Source: Bacteroides clarus YIT 12056 (GTDB lineage Bacteria; Bacteroidota; Bacteroidia; Bacteroidales; Bacteroidaceae). From it: a stretch of 64,000 nucleotides of DNA. A model generated the notes under the pieces. That model saw only the letters and a program-made list of their open reading frames with translations. It made no database searches and was not told the DNA's origin. The position numbers were made by a program, and so were the translations under genes. Location: positions 248,001-312,000 of the forward strand of contig NZ_FQWK01000003.1 in assembly GCF_900129655.1 (NCBI RefSeq). The letters run 5' to 3'. Shown here piece after piece: positions 9,047 through 17,215 of the stretch; within the stretch, counting starts at the first letter, position 1, and the number at the start of each line of letters is the position of its first letter.

Positions 9047-10369
9047 ATGTTCGATAATTTAAGCGAGAGACTTGAGAGGTCGTTTAAAATTTTGAAGGGT
9101 GAAGGTAAAATCACCGAGATAAATGTGGCAGAAACGCTGAAAGACGTGCGTAAAGCACTTTTGGATGCCGACGTAAACTATAAAGTTGCCAAGAGTTTTA
9201 CCGATACCGTTAAGGAGAAAGCTTTAGGACAAAACGTGCTGACAGCCGTAAAGCCCAGCCAGTTAATGGTAAAAATCGTACACGATGAGTTGACGCAACT
9301 CATGGGTGGCGAAACTGCGGAAATCAATATCGATTCCAAGCCGGCTGTTATTTTGATGTCCGGTCTGCAAGGTTCCGGTAAGACAACTTTCTCCGGAAAG
9401 TTGGCACGCATGCTGAAAACCAAAAAGAACCGGAAACCTTTATTGGTAGCCTGTGACGTTTACCGTCCCGCCGCTATCGAACAGTTGCGCGTACTGGCAG
9501 AACAAATCGAAGTACCCATGTACTCCGAACCGGACAGCAAAGACCCGGTAGCCATAGCCCAAAACGCCATACAGGAAGCCAAAGCAAAAGGGTATGACCT
9601 CGTAATCGTCGATACAGCCGGTCGTCTGGCCGTAGACGAGGAAATGATGAACGAGATCGCTGCAATCAAAGCCGCCATTAACCCGAACGAAATCTTGTTT
9701 GTGGTAGACTCCATGACCGGACAGGATGCCGTAAACACCGCCAAAGAATTCAACGAACGTTTGGACTTCAACGGCGTGGTATTGACCAAGCTGGACGGTG
9801 ATACCCGCGGCGGTGCCGCCCTTTCCATCCGTTCCGTAGTAAACAAGCCTATCAAGTTTGTCGGAACCGGTGAAAAGCTGGACGCTATCGATCAGTTCCA
9901 CCCTGCCCGTATGGCCGACCGTATTCTCGGTATGGGTGACATTGTGTCACTGGTAGAGCGTGCGCAAGAGCAATATGACGAAGAAGAAGCCAAACGTCTG
10001 CAAAAGAAAATCGCGAAGAATCAGTTCGACTTCAACGACTTCCTGAGTCAGATTGCGCAAATCAAGAAAATGGGTAACTTGAAAGAGCTTGCTTCCATGA
10101 TACCGGGAGTCGGCAAGGCCATCAAGGATATCGACATTGATGACAATGCTTTTAAGAGTATAGAAGCGATTATCTACTCCATGACTCCGGAAGAACGCAG
10201 TAATCCTGCCATTCTGAACGGTTCGCGTCGCCAACGCATCGCCAAAGGTAGCGGAACGAACATTCAAGAAGTAAACCGTCTGCTGAAACAGTTCGACCAG
10301 ACCCGTAAAATGATGAAAATGGTGACCGGCAGCAAAATGGGTAAAATGATGCCGAAACTGAAAAGATAA
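9047..10369 (+). CDS. ffh: Signal recognition particle protein Ffh
   Basis: A 440-residue SRP54 GTPase that binds signal sequences and the SRP RNA and docks with FtsY at the membrane. The N domain is followed by the G domain with G1 GLQGSGKTT (about 105-113), DTAGRL and TKLDGDTRGGAAL. The C-terminal M domain is Met-rich and ends MGKMMPKLKR. Length matches the family. It is a single-gene unit between two strong terminators. No SRP RNA gene was recognised nearby. Confidence 0.97.
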   Translation: MFDNLSERLERSFKILKGEGKITEINVAETLKDVRKALLDADVNYKVAKSFTDTVKEKALGQNVLTAVKPSQLMVKIVHDELTQLMGGETAEINIDSKPAVILMSGLQGSGKTTFSGKLARMLKTKKNRKPLLVACDVYRPAAIEQLRVLAEQIEVPMYSEPDSKDPVAIAQNAIQEAKAKGYDLVIVDTAGRLAVDEEMMNEIAAIKAAINPNEILFVVDSMTGQDAVNTAKEFNERLDFNGVVLTKLDGDTRGGAALSIRSVVNKPIKFVGTGEKLDAIDQFHPARMADRILGMGDIVSLVERAQEQYDEEEAKRLQKKIAKNQFDFNDFLSQIAQIKKMGNLKELASMIPGVGKAIKDIDIDDNAFKSIEAIIYSMTPEERSNPAILNGSRRQRIAKGSGTNIQEVNRLLKQFDQTRKMMKMVTGSKMGKMMPKLKR

Positions 10370-10391
10370 GAAGAAACTCCCCGCATATACC

Positions 10392-10432
10392 TCCCGCTGA
10401 TTTCATATATTAAATGAAATCAGCGGGATTTT
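10392..10432 (+). terminator. Intrinsic terminator of ffh
   Basis: Perfect 15-nt inverted repeat TCCCGCTGATTTCAT/ATGAAATCAGCGGGA with a 7-nt loop, followed by TTTTT. Confidence 0.9.
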
Positions 10433-10454
10433 TGCTTTATTCGGTTATTTGCTC

Positions 10455-10462
10455 TACTTTTG
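10455..10462 (+). promoter_or_regulatory. folD promoter -7 box
   Basis: TACTTTTG, 43 bp upstream of the folD ATG. Confidence 0.55.
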
Positions 10463-10505
10463 CGAATAATGCCATGCAAATAATAACTAATACGATATAT
10501 TGAAT

Positions 10506-11387
10506 ATGACACTAATTGACGGAAAAGCAATTTCCGAACAGGTTAAGCAGGAAATTGCAGCAGAAGTAGCTGATATAGTGGCACGCGGCGGAAAGCGCCC
10601 TCACTTGGCAGCTATCCTTGTGGGACACGACGGTGGCAGCGAAACCTATGTAGCAGCCAAAGTAAAAGCTTGTGAAGTATGCGGATTCAAATCCTCGCTA
10701 ATTCGTTATGAGGCGGACGTAACGGAAGAAGAGTTACTGGCGAAAGTGCGCGAACTGAATGAGGATGCGGATGTAGACGGTTTTATCGTCCAGTTGCCTT
10801 TGCCCAAACATATCTCGGAACAAAAAGTGATTGAAACCATCGACTACCGCAAAGATGTGGACGGCTTTCATCCCATCAATGTAGGGCGCATGTCCATAGG
10901 ACTGCCTTGCTACGTTTCCGCAACTCCCAATGGTATTCTCGAATTACTGAAAAGATACGAAATAGAAACCTCCGGAAAGAAATGCGTTGTACTGGGACGC
11001 AGCAACATCGTAGGCAAGCCCATGGCTGCCCTTATGATGCAAAAAGCTTATCCGGGCGACGCCACGGTGACCGTTTGCCACAGCCGCAGTAAAGACCTGG
11101 TAAAAGAGTGCCAGGAAGCCGATATCATTATCGCAGCTTTGGGACAACCCAACTTCGTAAAAGCGGAAATGGTAAAGGAAGGCGCAGTCGTTATCGACGT
11201 AGGTACCACCCGCGTACCGGACGCAACCAAGAAATCCGGCTTCAAGCTGACCGGTGACGTCAAGTTCGATGAAGTCGCTCCAAAATGCTCATTCATCACC
11301 CCCGTACCCGGTGGCGTAGGCCCGATGACCATTGTCTCTTTAATGAAGAACACACTTCTGGCAGGCAAGAAAGCTATTTATCAATAA
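10506..11387 (+). CDS. folD: Bifunctional methylene-THF dehydrogenase / methenyl-THF cyclohydrolase
   Basis: A 293-residue cytosolic enzyme that interconverts methylene-, methenyl- and 10-formyl-tetrahydrofolate with NADP. Visible motifs are the Tyr/Lys active-site stretch ([12 protein letters not shown]), [18 protein letters not shown], the Rossmann segment [13 protein letters not shown], and [10 protein letters not shown] near the end. A TTG two codons upstream is in frame, but the ATG at 10506 (MTLIDGK) matches the family N-terminus. The capA-like gene starts 5 nt after its stop and is probably co-transcribed. Confidence 0.96.
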   Translation: MTLIDGKAISEQVKQEIAAEVADIVARGGKRPHLAAILVGHDGGSETYVAAKVKACEVCGFKSSLIRYEADVTEEELLAKVRELNEDADVDGFIVQLPLPKHISEQKVIETIDYRKDVDGFHPINVGRMSIGLPCYVSATPNGILELLKRYEIETSGKKCVVLGRSNIVGKPMAALMMQKAYPGDATVTVCHSRSKDLVKECQEADIIIAALGQPNFVKAEMVKEGAVVIDVGTTRVPDATKKSGFKLTGDVKFDEVAPKCSFITPVPGGVGPMTIVSLMKNTLLAGKKAIYQ

Positions 11388-11392
11388 TAAGG

Positions 11393-12538
11393 ATGATGAA
11401 AACGCTCATCGCCCTTATCTTTCTACTATATAGCGTAGCCCTTTCCTCACAAGAAAGGATTACGCTATTATTTGTAGGAGACTTAATGCAACACCGGGCG
11501 CAAATAGATGCCGCCCGTACTTCCGACGGAACATATGATTACTCCTCTTATTTCTCTCTCGTAAAAGAAGAAATCTCTCGTGCCGATATTGCGATAGGCA
11601 ATCTCGAAGTAACTCTCGGTGGAAAACCCTATCGAGGCTATCCCGCTTTCAGTGCGCCCGACGAATATCTGCAAGCTATCAAGGATGCCGGATTTGATGT
11701 TCTTCTCACAGCAAACAATCATTGTCTGGATCGCGGCAAGACAGGACTGGAACGAACCATCACACAAATCGACTCCCTTTCCATACCCTATGCAGGCACT
11801 TACCGGAACGCCGCCGAACGTAAACAACGCTATCCTCTTTTCATCCGGAAAAAAGGTTTCTGTATAGCCATACTCAACTATACTTACGGCACCAATGGAA
11901 TCAAGCCATCTGCACCCAACATCGTCAATTACATCGACAAAGAAACAATTCTAAAGGACATCCATAGCGCCCGGGCCGTACGCCCGGACGCCATTATAGC
12001 CTGTATGCATTGGGGAGAAGAATATCAATCACTCCCCAACCGCGAGCAACGCGAACTTGCCGGCTGGTTACTGGAACAGGGAGTAACCCATATCATCGGT
12101 TCGCATCCGCACGTAATCCAGCCTATGGAATTACGCACGAACGGCAATCAACAACATGTCATCGTCTATTCCTTAGGAAACTTCATTTCCAACATGAGCG
12201 CTGCCAATACAGACGGCGGCCTCATTTTTACGCTGCAACTTGAGAAATATCCTCTCCCCGAGCCCATCCATCCATTGCAAAACAATTTAAGCTATTCACC
12301 GTCGCTCGAACCTTTTGCCCTTTCTTTTCCGTTCGCCCGTGTCGTCCGGTGTGGATACACCTTAGTGTGGACCGGCCGCCCTGCTCTCACCGGAGAAAAA
12401 AATTACATTTTATATCCCTCCCATGCACCGGTGGACAGCTTACCGAAATCAGCCCGTAACCGCTTGAATATCTTTATGAAAAACTCCCGAAAGCTCCTAT
12501 CCCGGCACAATATAGGAATTTATGAGAATAACAAATAG
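11393..12538 (+). CDS. CapA/YwtB-family metallophosphatase-like protein
   Basis: A 381-residue exported protein with a signal peptide (MKTLIALIFLLYSVALSSQ). It carries the conserved CapA motifs: FVGDLMQH, GNLEVTL, ANNHCLDRG, HWGEEYQ, GSHPHVIQP and YSLGNFISN. CapA proteins have a calcineurin-like metallophosphatase fold and are linked to poly-gamma-glutamate capsule synthesis in Bacillus. In Bacteroidetes the substrate is unknown and no capB/capC is nearby. Two adjacent ATG codons (11393, 11396) can serve as start. It lies 5 nt behind folD, a link that looks transcriptional rather than functional. Confidence 0.85.
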   Translation: MMKTLIALIFLLYSVALSSQERITLLFVGDLMQHRAQIDAARTSDGTYDYSSYFSLVKEEISRADIAIGNLEVTLGGKPYRGYPAFSAPDEYLQAIKDAGFDVLLTANNHCLDRGKTGLERTITQIDSLSIPYAGTYRNAAERKQRYPLFIRKKGFCIAILNYTYGTNGIKPSAPNIVNYIDKETILKDIHSARAVRPDAIIACMHWGEEYQSLPNREQRELAGWLLEQGVTHIIGSHPHVIQPMELRTNGNQQHVIVYSLGNFISNMSAANTDGGLIFTLQLEKYPLPEPIHPLQNNLSYSPSLEPFALSFPFARVVRCGYTLVWTGRPALTGEKNYILYPSHAPVDSLPKSARNRLNIFMKNSRKLLSRHNIGIYENNK

Positions 12539-12569
12539 CTGTTTTTTATTGAAAATATTCATCGAAATA

Positions 12570-12600
12570 TTTGTAATATCAAAGATTATCCCTATCTTTG
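12570..12600 (+). promoter_or_regulatory. tRNA-His promoter
   Basis: TTTG (12570-12573) and TATCTTTG (12593-12600) with a 19-bp spacer, a near-ideal Bacteroides promoter 28 bp ahead of the tRNA. Confidence 0.8.
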
Positions 12601-12628
12601 CACCGCATTTAAGAAATGCAACAACATG

Positions 12629-12702
12629 GTGACTGTAGTTCAGTTGGTTAGAGCGTCAGATTGTGGTTCTGAATGTCGAGGGTTCGAGTCCCTTCAGTCA
12701 CC
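12629..12702 (+). tRNA. tRNA-His (GTG)
   Basis: Cloverleaf with acceptor stem GTGACTG/CAGTCAC, anticodon loop TTGTGGT (GTG) and a TTCGAGT T-loop. A G at 12628 sits in the -1 position opposite C73 (12702), the hallmark of histidine tRNA. CCA is not encoded. Confidence 0.96.
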
Positions 12703-12707
12703 CAAAG

Positions 12708-12748
12708 AAATCCTTAATAATCCATAGATTATTAAGGATTTTCTTTTT
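12708..12748 (+). terminator. Terminator of tRNA-His
   Basis: Inverted repeat AAATCCTTAATAAT/ATTATTAAGGATTT with a 6-nt loop and a T-rich tail, 5 nt after the tRNA. Confidence 0.8.
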
Positions 12749-12764
12749 TCTCTCACGGAACAAA

Positions 12765-12854
12765 TTAATCCGTCCCATGAAACAAACCAACCCATCTCAC
12801 GAGATGAATTAATCCGTCCCGCAAGACGTTTTTTTTTATTCTGCGGGACGGATT
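12765..12854. repeat. Intergenic repeat with ATTAATCCGTCCC units
   Basis: The 13-mer ATTAATCCGTCCC occurs directly at 12765-12777 and again at about 12808-12820. The second copy is one arm of an inverted repeat, AATCCGTCCCGCA (12811-12823) with TGCGGGACGGATT (12842-12854), and a run of ten T lies in the loop. A smaller CATCTC/GAGATG hairpin sits between. No coding potential is apparent. It fills most of the space between tRNA-His and the kinase remnant. Confidence 0.65.
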
Positions 12855-12922
12855 TACTCAAATACCACAATGATTTTTATCCCTCTCGCTATTCTGCTTC
12901 CATACTATAAAGAATAAAAAAA

Positions 12923-12951
12923 GTCCCGCAAATCTCAACGACTTACGGGAC
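12923..12951 (-). terminator. Terminator downstream of the kinase remnant
   Basis: GTCCCG/CGGGAC stem; on the minus strand it is followed by seven T. It presumably belonged to the now broken kinase gene. Confidence 0.6.
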
Positions 12952-12968
12952 CCCAGAATAAACAGAAC

Positions 12969-13332
12969 TTAGGACACCTTTCGGCATCCCTCAATAAGTT
13001 GCGGACAACAGGGCAGATGTACCCAAGACTTGCTTCCTACACCGATTTCAGAATCAACGCCTATGATTCCACCCATACTCTCTACAATAGACTTGCATAT
13101 CGATAACCCCAAACCAGTCCCCTGTGCAAAAGAGTCGAGCTTTTCAAATCGGTCAAAGATCGTAGAAAGTTTATCTTTAGGTATTCCACACCCTGTGTCA
13201 GTTACACTCAATTTCAACTCCTGTTTATTTATTTCATAAGATATATCTATTATATCCTTTGCTTGTACATTTCATGGCATTAGACAAAAGATTATCCAAT
13301 ACTTGTTTTGCACCGCAAAGGAAAGCATTTCC
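12969..13332 (-). pseudogene. Remnant of a sensor histidine kinase (HATPase_c domain)
   Basis: Only the ATP-binding domain survives. Read on the minus strand, the N-box region (QVLDNLLSNAMKCTSKG) is in one frame and is cut by a stop. The following IDISYEINKQELKLSVTDTGCGIP, with G1, F-box-like and GLGLSICKSIVE (G2), continues in the next frame to the end. A single-base frameshift near 13260-13270 joins them. The 5' part of the kinase (sensor, dimerization domain) is absent. It is therefore a decayed fragment, probably of a hybrid or membrane kinase. A terminator still follows it. Confidence 0.8.
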
Positions 13333-13425
13333 CTATGAAGTATCCTACTTCAATAACCCCTACTATAAAAAATTGTCCTAAAGTTTATAAAGTAAAGTCC
13401 TACAATACTGTATAACAACGGTTTA

Positions 13426-15144
13426 TTATTCCATCTCCATTTGAACCTTTTTAAATTCAGAAGGCGTCATACCCGTTTTACTCTTAAACAGATTGTGAAA
13501 AGTCGGCATGCTATTAATGCCGGAAGCCTCTGCTATGGCGCGTAAAGTATACTCGGGATGCTCTTTCAACAACTGTATGGCATGATTCAAACGCAGCTCA
13601 TTGATATAGCCATTCAGATTGGTTCCCGTATTTTCTTTTATCATTTTGGCAAAACGGGTATTATTCATGTGCGCCATTCTCACCAAATCTTCTCTTGACA
13701 AATCGGCGGAAAGATAAAGCTCATCTTTCCTTATCAGAGAATCCAATTTCTGAAAGACCAGTTTATTGATTTCATACTCCTGGCCGGCATCGGAAGATTC
13801 CGTATCCAGTTCATGATGTGGAAGAAGCGGCTCGGTATCTCCCGATGACTGCTGTTTCTTCTTCTGCGCGGAAAGTTCCTCATTGATATACTTCATCAAT
13901 GCCCTGTTCTTATCCTTGATATTCCGATTCTGCAACCACACTTTCCATAGGAAAAACAAAGCCAGCAGCACCAAGATACAGATAAAAATCAAAGAGACAG
14001 TCCTTATTCTTAATTGGGAAGCCTGCTCCACAATATGCGCTTCTTTCTCATCGACATCGTATAAGGTGTCAAGCTCCAATGCGGCATTCGTCTTTTCACG
14101 CTGATGTATACTGTCAGTCACAGCAATAAAAAGGGCGCTTAACTCAGCGGCCTGCTTGTACTCTCCCAAACCGGTATAAGCCATTATTTCTTTGGACAAA
14201 ATACCACGGTACTGATAATTGATGGTATCCTGTTCCCTGAAAAGCTCTTTCAAGTCACGGCAATTATCCAGTATCTCCCGATACTGTCCTGTGACAAGCA
14301 GATAGGGAGTAGCATTATATTTACCTTCGGGAGTTGAAGCGGCTTGTGTGGATTTATATTTTGCAAAGCACTTCTCCGCCTTTTTCTTATCGCCCGAACG
14401 ATAATACAGATAAGCCAACTTTGAATATAAATATGATTTCTGCAAATCCAGATAAGCTTCCTGCATGCCTTCCGTCCTTTCCATTTTATCCAGTAACTCC
14501 TGACGATACAAGCCTACCGCCAAGGCATCATCTATCAAATCATCATCTATCAGAAAGCTCATTTTAACCCCGCAAAAGTAAGAAAGCATACGCAAACCGT
14601 ACGCATCGTCAGCATCGCTCAAGAGCCGGATAGCTTCATCGAATGTTTCATACGCCTCTTTCTTAAAAGACAAACGGCGTTTGTTCTCTCCCATACAGAA
14701 TAGCAATTTAGCTTCCGCCTGTTCATCATTCATATTCCTGGCCAACCGAATGCCCTCAACGACATACCGATTACTTACTTCATATTCGCTCAACAAACTT
14801 GCCAAGTCCGCCAACTCAATCGTCATCTTTAGTAGATGTTCGGGGGTATTATTCGCCACGGAATCCTGTACATAAGCCCGTCTTGCATAACGAAAAGCCA
14901 ATTTGCACTGGTACTTATTACGGTAGACCATGCTCCGCAGGTCGTTTATCCGGGCAGGCAGCATTGCCCGCTTTTCTTCGGCTTCATCCAGCAATAGCAA
15001 TGCACGGTCGGGTTCAGTCATATATATATCCGTGATATACTGCTCTGTATAAGGTGAAGATTGCTCATTATTTTCTTTCTCCTGAGCCATCAGGAAAACA
15101 TTGTCCACCAAGAATAAAAAGCAGATATAAAGGAAATTTTTCAT
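13426..15144 (-). CDS. TPR-containing transmembrane AraC-family regulator
   Basis: A 572-residue protein with an N-terminal signal/anchor, then about 340 residues of helical TPR-like repeats (YLYYRSGDKKKAEKCF, AYTGLGEYKQAAEL). A single membrane segment follows at about 380-402 and a C-terminal AraC HTH (about 465-572, LRAIAEASGINSMPTFHNLFKSK split by the motif core). The layout implies a periplasmic sensor domain joined across the membrane to a cytoplasmic DNA-binding domain. This architecture is widespread in Bacteroides; ligand and targets are unknown. It is divergent from the radical SAM gene. Confidence 0.8.
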   Translation of the reverse strand: MKNFLYICFLFLVDNVFLMAQEKENNEQSSPYTEQYITDIYMTEPDRALLLLDEAEEKRAMLPARINDLRSMVYRNKYQCKLAFRYARRAYVQDSVANNTPEHLLKMTIELADLASLLSEYEVSNRYVVEGIRLARNMNDEQAEAKLLFCMGENKRRLSFKKEAYETFDEAIRLLSDADDAYGLRMLSYFCGVKMSFLIDDDLIDDALAVGLYRQELLDKMERTEGMQEAYLDLQKSYLYSKLAYLYYRSGDKKKAEKCFAKYKSTQAASTPEGKYNATPYLLVTGQYREILDNCRDLKELFREQDTINYQYRGILSKEIMAYTGLGEYKQAAELSALFIAVTDSIHQREKTNAALELDTLYDVDEKEAHIVEQASQLRIRTVSLIFICILVLLALFFLWKVWLQNRNIKDKNRALMKYINEELSAQKKKQQSSGDTEPLLPHHELDTESSDAGQEYEINKLVFQKLDSLIRKDELYLSADLSREDLVRMAHMNNTRFAKMIKENTGTNLNGYINELRLNHAIQLLKEHPEYTLRAIAEASGINSMPTFHNLFKSKTGMTPSEFKKVQMEME

Positions 15145-15179
15145 AGTTTCTGAGCCTATCCGGATTCATTAATAGTCCG

Positions 15180-15228
15180 CAAATATATACTTTTTTATTT
15201 ATCCTAACAGTAAAATCACCTATCTTTG
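15180..15228. promoter_or_regulatory. Divergent promoters, TPR/AraC regulator and radical SAM gene
   Basis: Minus-strand TATATTTG (15187-15180) faces the regulator. Plus-strand TATCTTTG (15221-15228) precedes the radical SAM start by 22 nt. The boxes are about 33 bp apart. Confidence 0.6.
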
Positions 15229-15250
15229 CAAGGATGAAACTAAATCAAAT

Positions 15251-16891
15251 ATGAAAATTCTCTGGATAGACTTAAATAGTTCTTACGCCCATTCCTCATT
15301 GGCGCTTCCCGCACTGCATGCACAAATAGCGGATGATTCCTCGATTGAATGGGCTATCGTTTCCGCCACAATTAACGAAAACACAGGGACCGTTGTGGAC
15401 GAAGCTTATCGGCACAAGCCCGACATTCTTGCCGCAACCACCTGGCTTTTCAACCACGAACAATTACTGCATATCGTATCAAGGCTGAAAGCTTTACTGC
15501 CCGAAACCTGTCTTATATTAGGCGGTCCGGAGTTTCTTGGAGATAATGAATTCTTTCTGCGTAAGAACCCTTTTGTAAACTGTGTATTCAGAGGAGAAGG
15601 CGAAGAGGCGTTTCCGCAGTGGCTGGCCTGCTGGAATCATCCGGAACAGTGGAAGGATATTTCCGGTCTGTGTTATCTGGATGCCGATAAACAATATAAA
15701 GACAATGGAATAGCCCGTGTCTTAAACTTTTCCGGACTTATCCCACCCGAAAAAAGCCGTTTCTTCAATTGGAGCAAGCCGTTTGTACAACTTGAAACTA
15801 CGCGCGGATGTTTCAACACATGCGCCTTTTGCGTCAGCGGCGGCGAGAAACCGATTCGCACTCTCTCTATTGACAGCATCCGCCAACGGCTCCTAATCAT
15901 CCATGAGCATGGTATTAAAAATGTACGCGTACTCGACCGTACATTCAATTACAATGCACGTCGTGCAAAAGAACTGCTCCAACTGTTTTTAGAATATCCC
16001 GACATACGTTTTCATTTAGAGATACATCCGGCGCTTCTCTCCGAGGAATTAAAAGAAGAGTTAAAACTGTTACCGCAAGGACTGCTCCACCTTGAAGCCG
16101 GGATTCAAAGCTTGCGTGAACCTGTACTTGAACAAAGCCGCCGCATGGGTAAATTATCCGATGCTTTGGCAGGGCTGAAATTTCTCTGTTCGCTTCCGAA
16201 TATGGAAACGCATGCCGATCTTATAGCCGGACTTCCCCTCTATCATCTCAATGAAATATTCGAAGATGTATATACCCTGGCCCGGTACAATGCGGGAGAG
16301 ATACAATTAGAATCACTCAAACTGCTTCCCGGTACGGAAATGCGCCGCCGGGCAGAGGAACTCGGAATACGCTATTCCCCTTTCCCACCCTACGAAGTTT
16401 TAGAAACAAACGAAATCAGCGTAGGCGAACTGCAGACAGCCCGCCAGCTATCCCGCCTGTTAGACGTTTTTTACAACACTCCCGCCTGGCAGGCACTAAC
16501 CCGGGAGTTAATCTTAAATGACAGAACTTTCTTGCAGAGGTTCCTTGAACATCTGATACAGATAAATCTTATAGACCAACCCATGAGCTTGGAAAAACGC
16601 GGGCTTATACTTTATGAATATTGTAAGTTGGCTTATCCTGAATATCAAATGCAGGCTAGCATTGCCTGGATAGAAGCCGGCATGTCATTAAAGAAAGCTC
16701 CTGCAGAAAAGGTAAAGACCAAACATCAAGTTCCACCGGAGAGGTGGGAAGTGATATATGGAGATTATAAAGACAGCCTCAGGCTTTGCTTTCTTCCACA
16801 AGACGAAAATACAAAATGCGGTTATTGGTTTGGATTTGAATCTGAAGTACAGAAAACCACTCCTGTATTCAAAGCAAGAACAAGCGGTTAG
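15251..16891 (+). CDS. B12-binding-domain radical SAM protein, DUF4080 type
   Basis: A 546-residue protein. The N-terminal 130 residues form a cobalamin-binding-like Rossmann domain (ILGGPEFLGDN, GEGEEAF). The radical SAM core carries the cluster motif CFNTCAFC (Cys about 187, 191, 194) followed by the GGEKPIR segment. The C-terminal extension ends with a DUF4080-like region. Such proteins use SAM cleavage, often with cobalamin, for methylation or related chemistry; the substrate is unknown. It is monocistronic and lies just outside the left end of the mobile element. Confidence 0.82.
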   Translation: MKILWIDLNSSYAHSSLALPALHAQIADDSSIEWAIVSATINENTGTVVDEAYRHKPDILAATTWLFNHEQLLHIVSRLKALLPETCLILGGPEFLGDNEFFLRKNPFVNCVFRGEGEEAFPQWLACWNHPEQWKDISGLCYLDADKQYKDNGIARVLNFSGLIPPEKSRFFNWSKPFVQLETTRGCFNTCAFCVSGGEKPIRTLSIDSIRQRLLIIHEHGIKNVRVLDRTFNYNARRAKELLQLFLEYPDIRFHLEIHPALLSEELKEELKLLPQGLLHLEAGIQSLREPVLEQSRRMGKLSDALAGLKFLCSLPNMETHADLIAGLPLYHLNEIFEDVYTLARYNAGEIQLESLKLLPGTEMRRRAEELGIRYSPFPPYEVLETNEISVGELQTARQLSRLLDVFYNTPAWQALTRELILNDRTFLQRFLEHLIQINLIDQPMSLEKRGLILYEYCKLAYPEYQMQASIAWIEAGMSLKKAPAEKVKTKHQVPPERWEVIYGDYKDSLRLCFLPQDENTKCGYWFGFESEVQKTTPVFKARTSG

Positions 16892-16988
16892 CAATCTGCC
16901 GATATTACCATCGGCACCGACAAACAATGCATCATTCGGCAAAATAGGTGTACCTCTTTACGTTTTTTGCCATTTACCCAAAAATAAA

Positions 16989-17020
16989 AAGTCCCGTAAA
17001 TTATTAATTTACAGGACTTT
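16989..17020 (+). terminator. Terminator-like hairpin left of attL
   Basis: Imperfect stem AAGTCC.GTAAAT/ATTTAC.GGACTT with a short T tail. The 324-nt gap 16892-17215 holds this hairpin, a smaller GCCGAT/ATCGGC hairpin near 16908-16926, attL, and the integrase arm-type repeats. Confidence 0.55.
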
Positions 17021-17043
17021 CCTTTAATTCATATTCTATTTCA

Positions 17044-17056
17044 GCGGAGAGACAGG
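17044..17056 (+). repeat. attL core repeat
   Basis: GCGGAGAGACAGG, identical to the 3' end of the tRNA-Ser gene plus one flanking base. Beyond the core, TCGAAC of the T-loop is also shared after three mismatches, as expected of a displaced tRNA 3' fragment. Confidence 0.85.
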
Positions 17057-17173
17057 CTCTCGAACTTATACTTTCACAGAATATCATAAAACTGCAAACG
17101 ACTGATAATCAAGTGTAAATTACAATATAGAGTAAAAGTAAATGTTTCTAAATGTCTTTTGCTATCTCAATAA

Positions 17174-17215
17174 TTGGGTGTATATTTGGGTGTAGAATTT
17201 CAAACGCACCCAATT
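17174..17215 (+). promoter_or_regulatory. Left arm-type repeats in front of the integrase
   Basis: TTGGGTGTA occurs at 17174-17182 and 17186-17194 (12-bp period), with the inverted copy CACCCAA at 17207-17213 just before the integrase ATG. The same set recurs at the right end (27417-27455). This is what arm-binding sites of a tyrosine integrase would look like; their position would also let Int repress its own gene. Confidence 0.6.

Noticed and set aside
10500..10505. TTG start for folD two codons upstream of the ATG
   Set aside because: The family N-terminus and the usual preference for ATG support 10506.
12826..12838. T run as an intrinsic terminator for tRNA-His
   Set aside because: It lies in the loop of the inverted repeat rather than after the stem; a normal terminator already follows the tRNA at 12708-12748.
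17044..17070. Possible second tRNA-Ser
   Set aside because: Only the 3' end is present; it is the displaced attL fragment.
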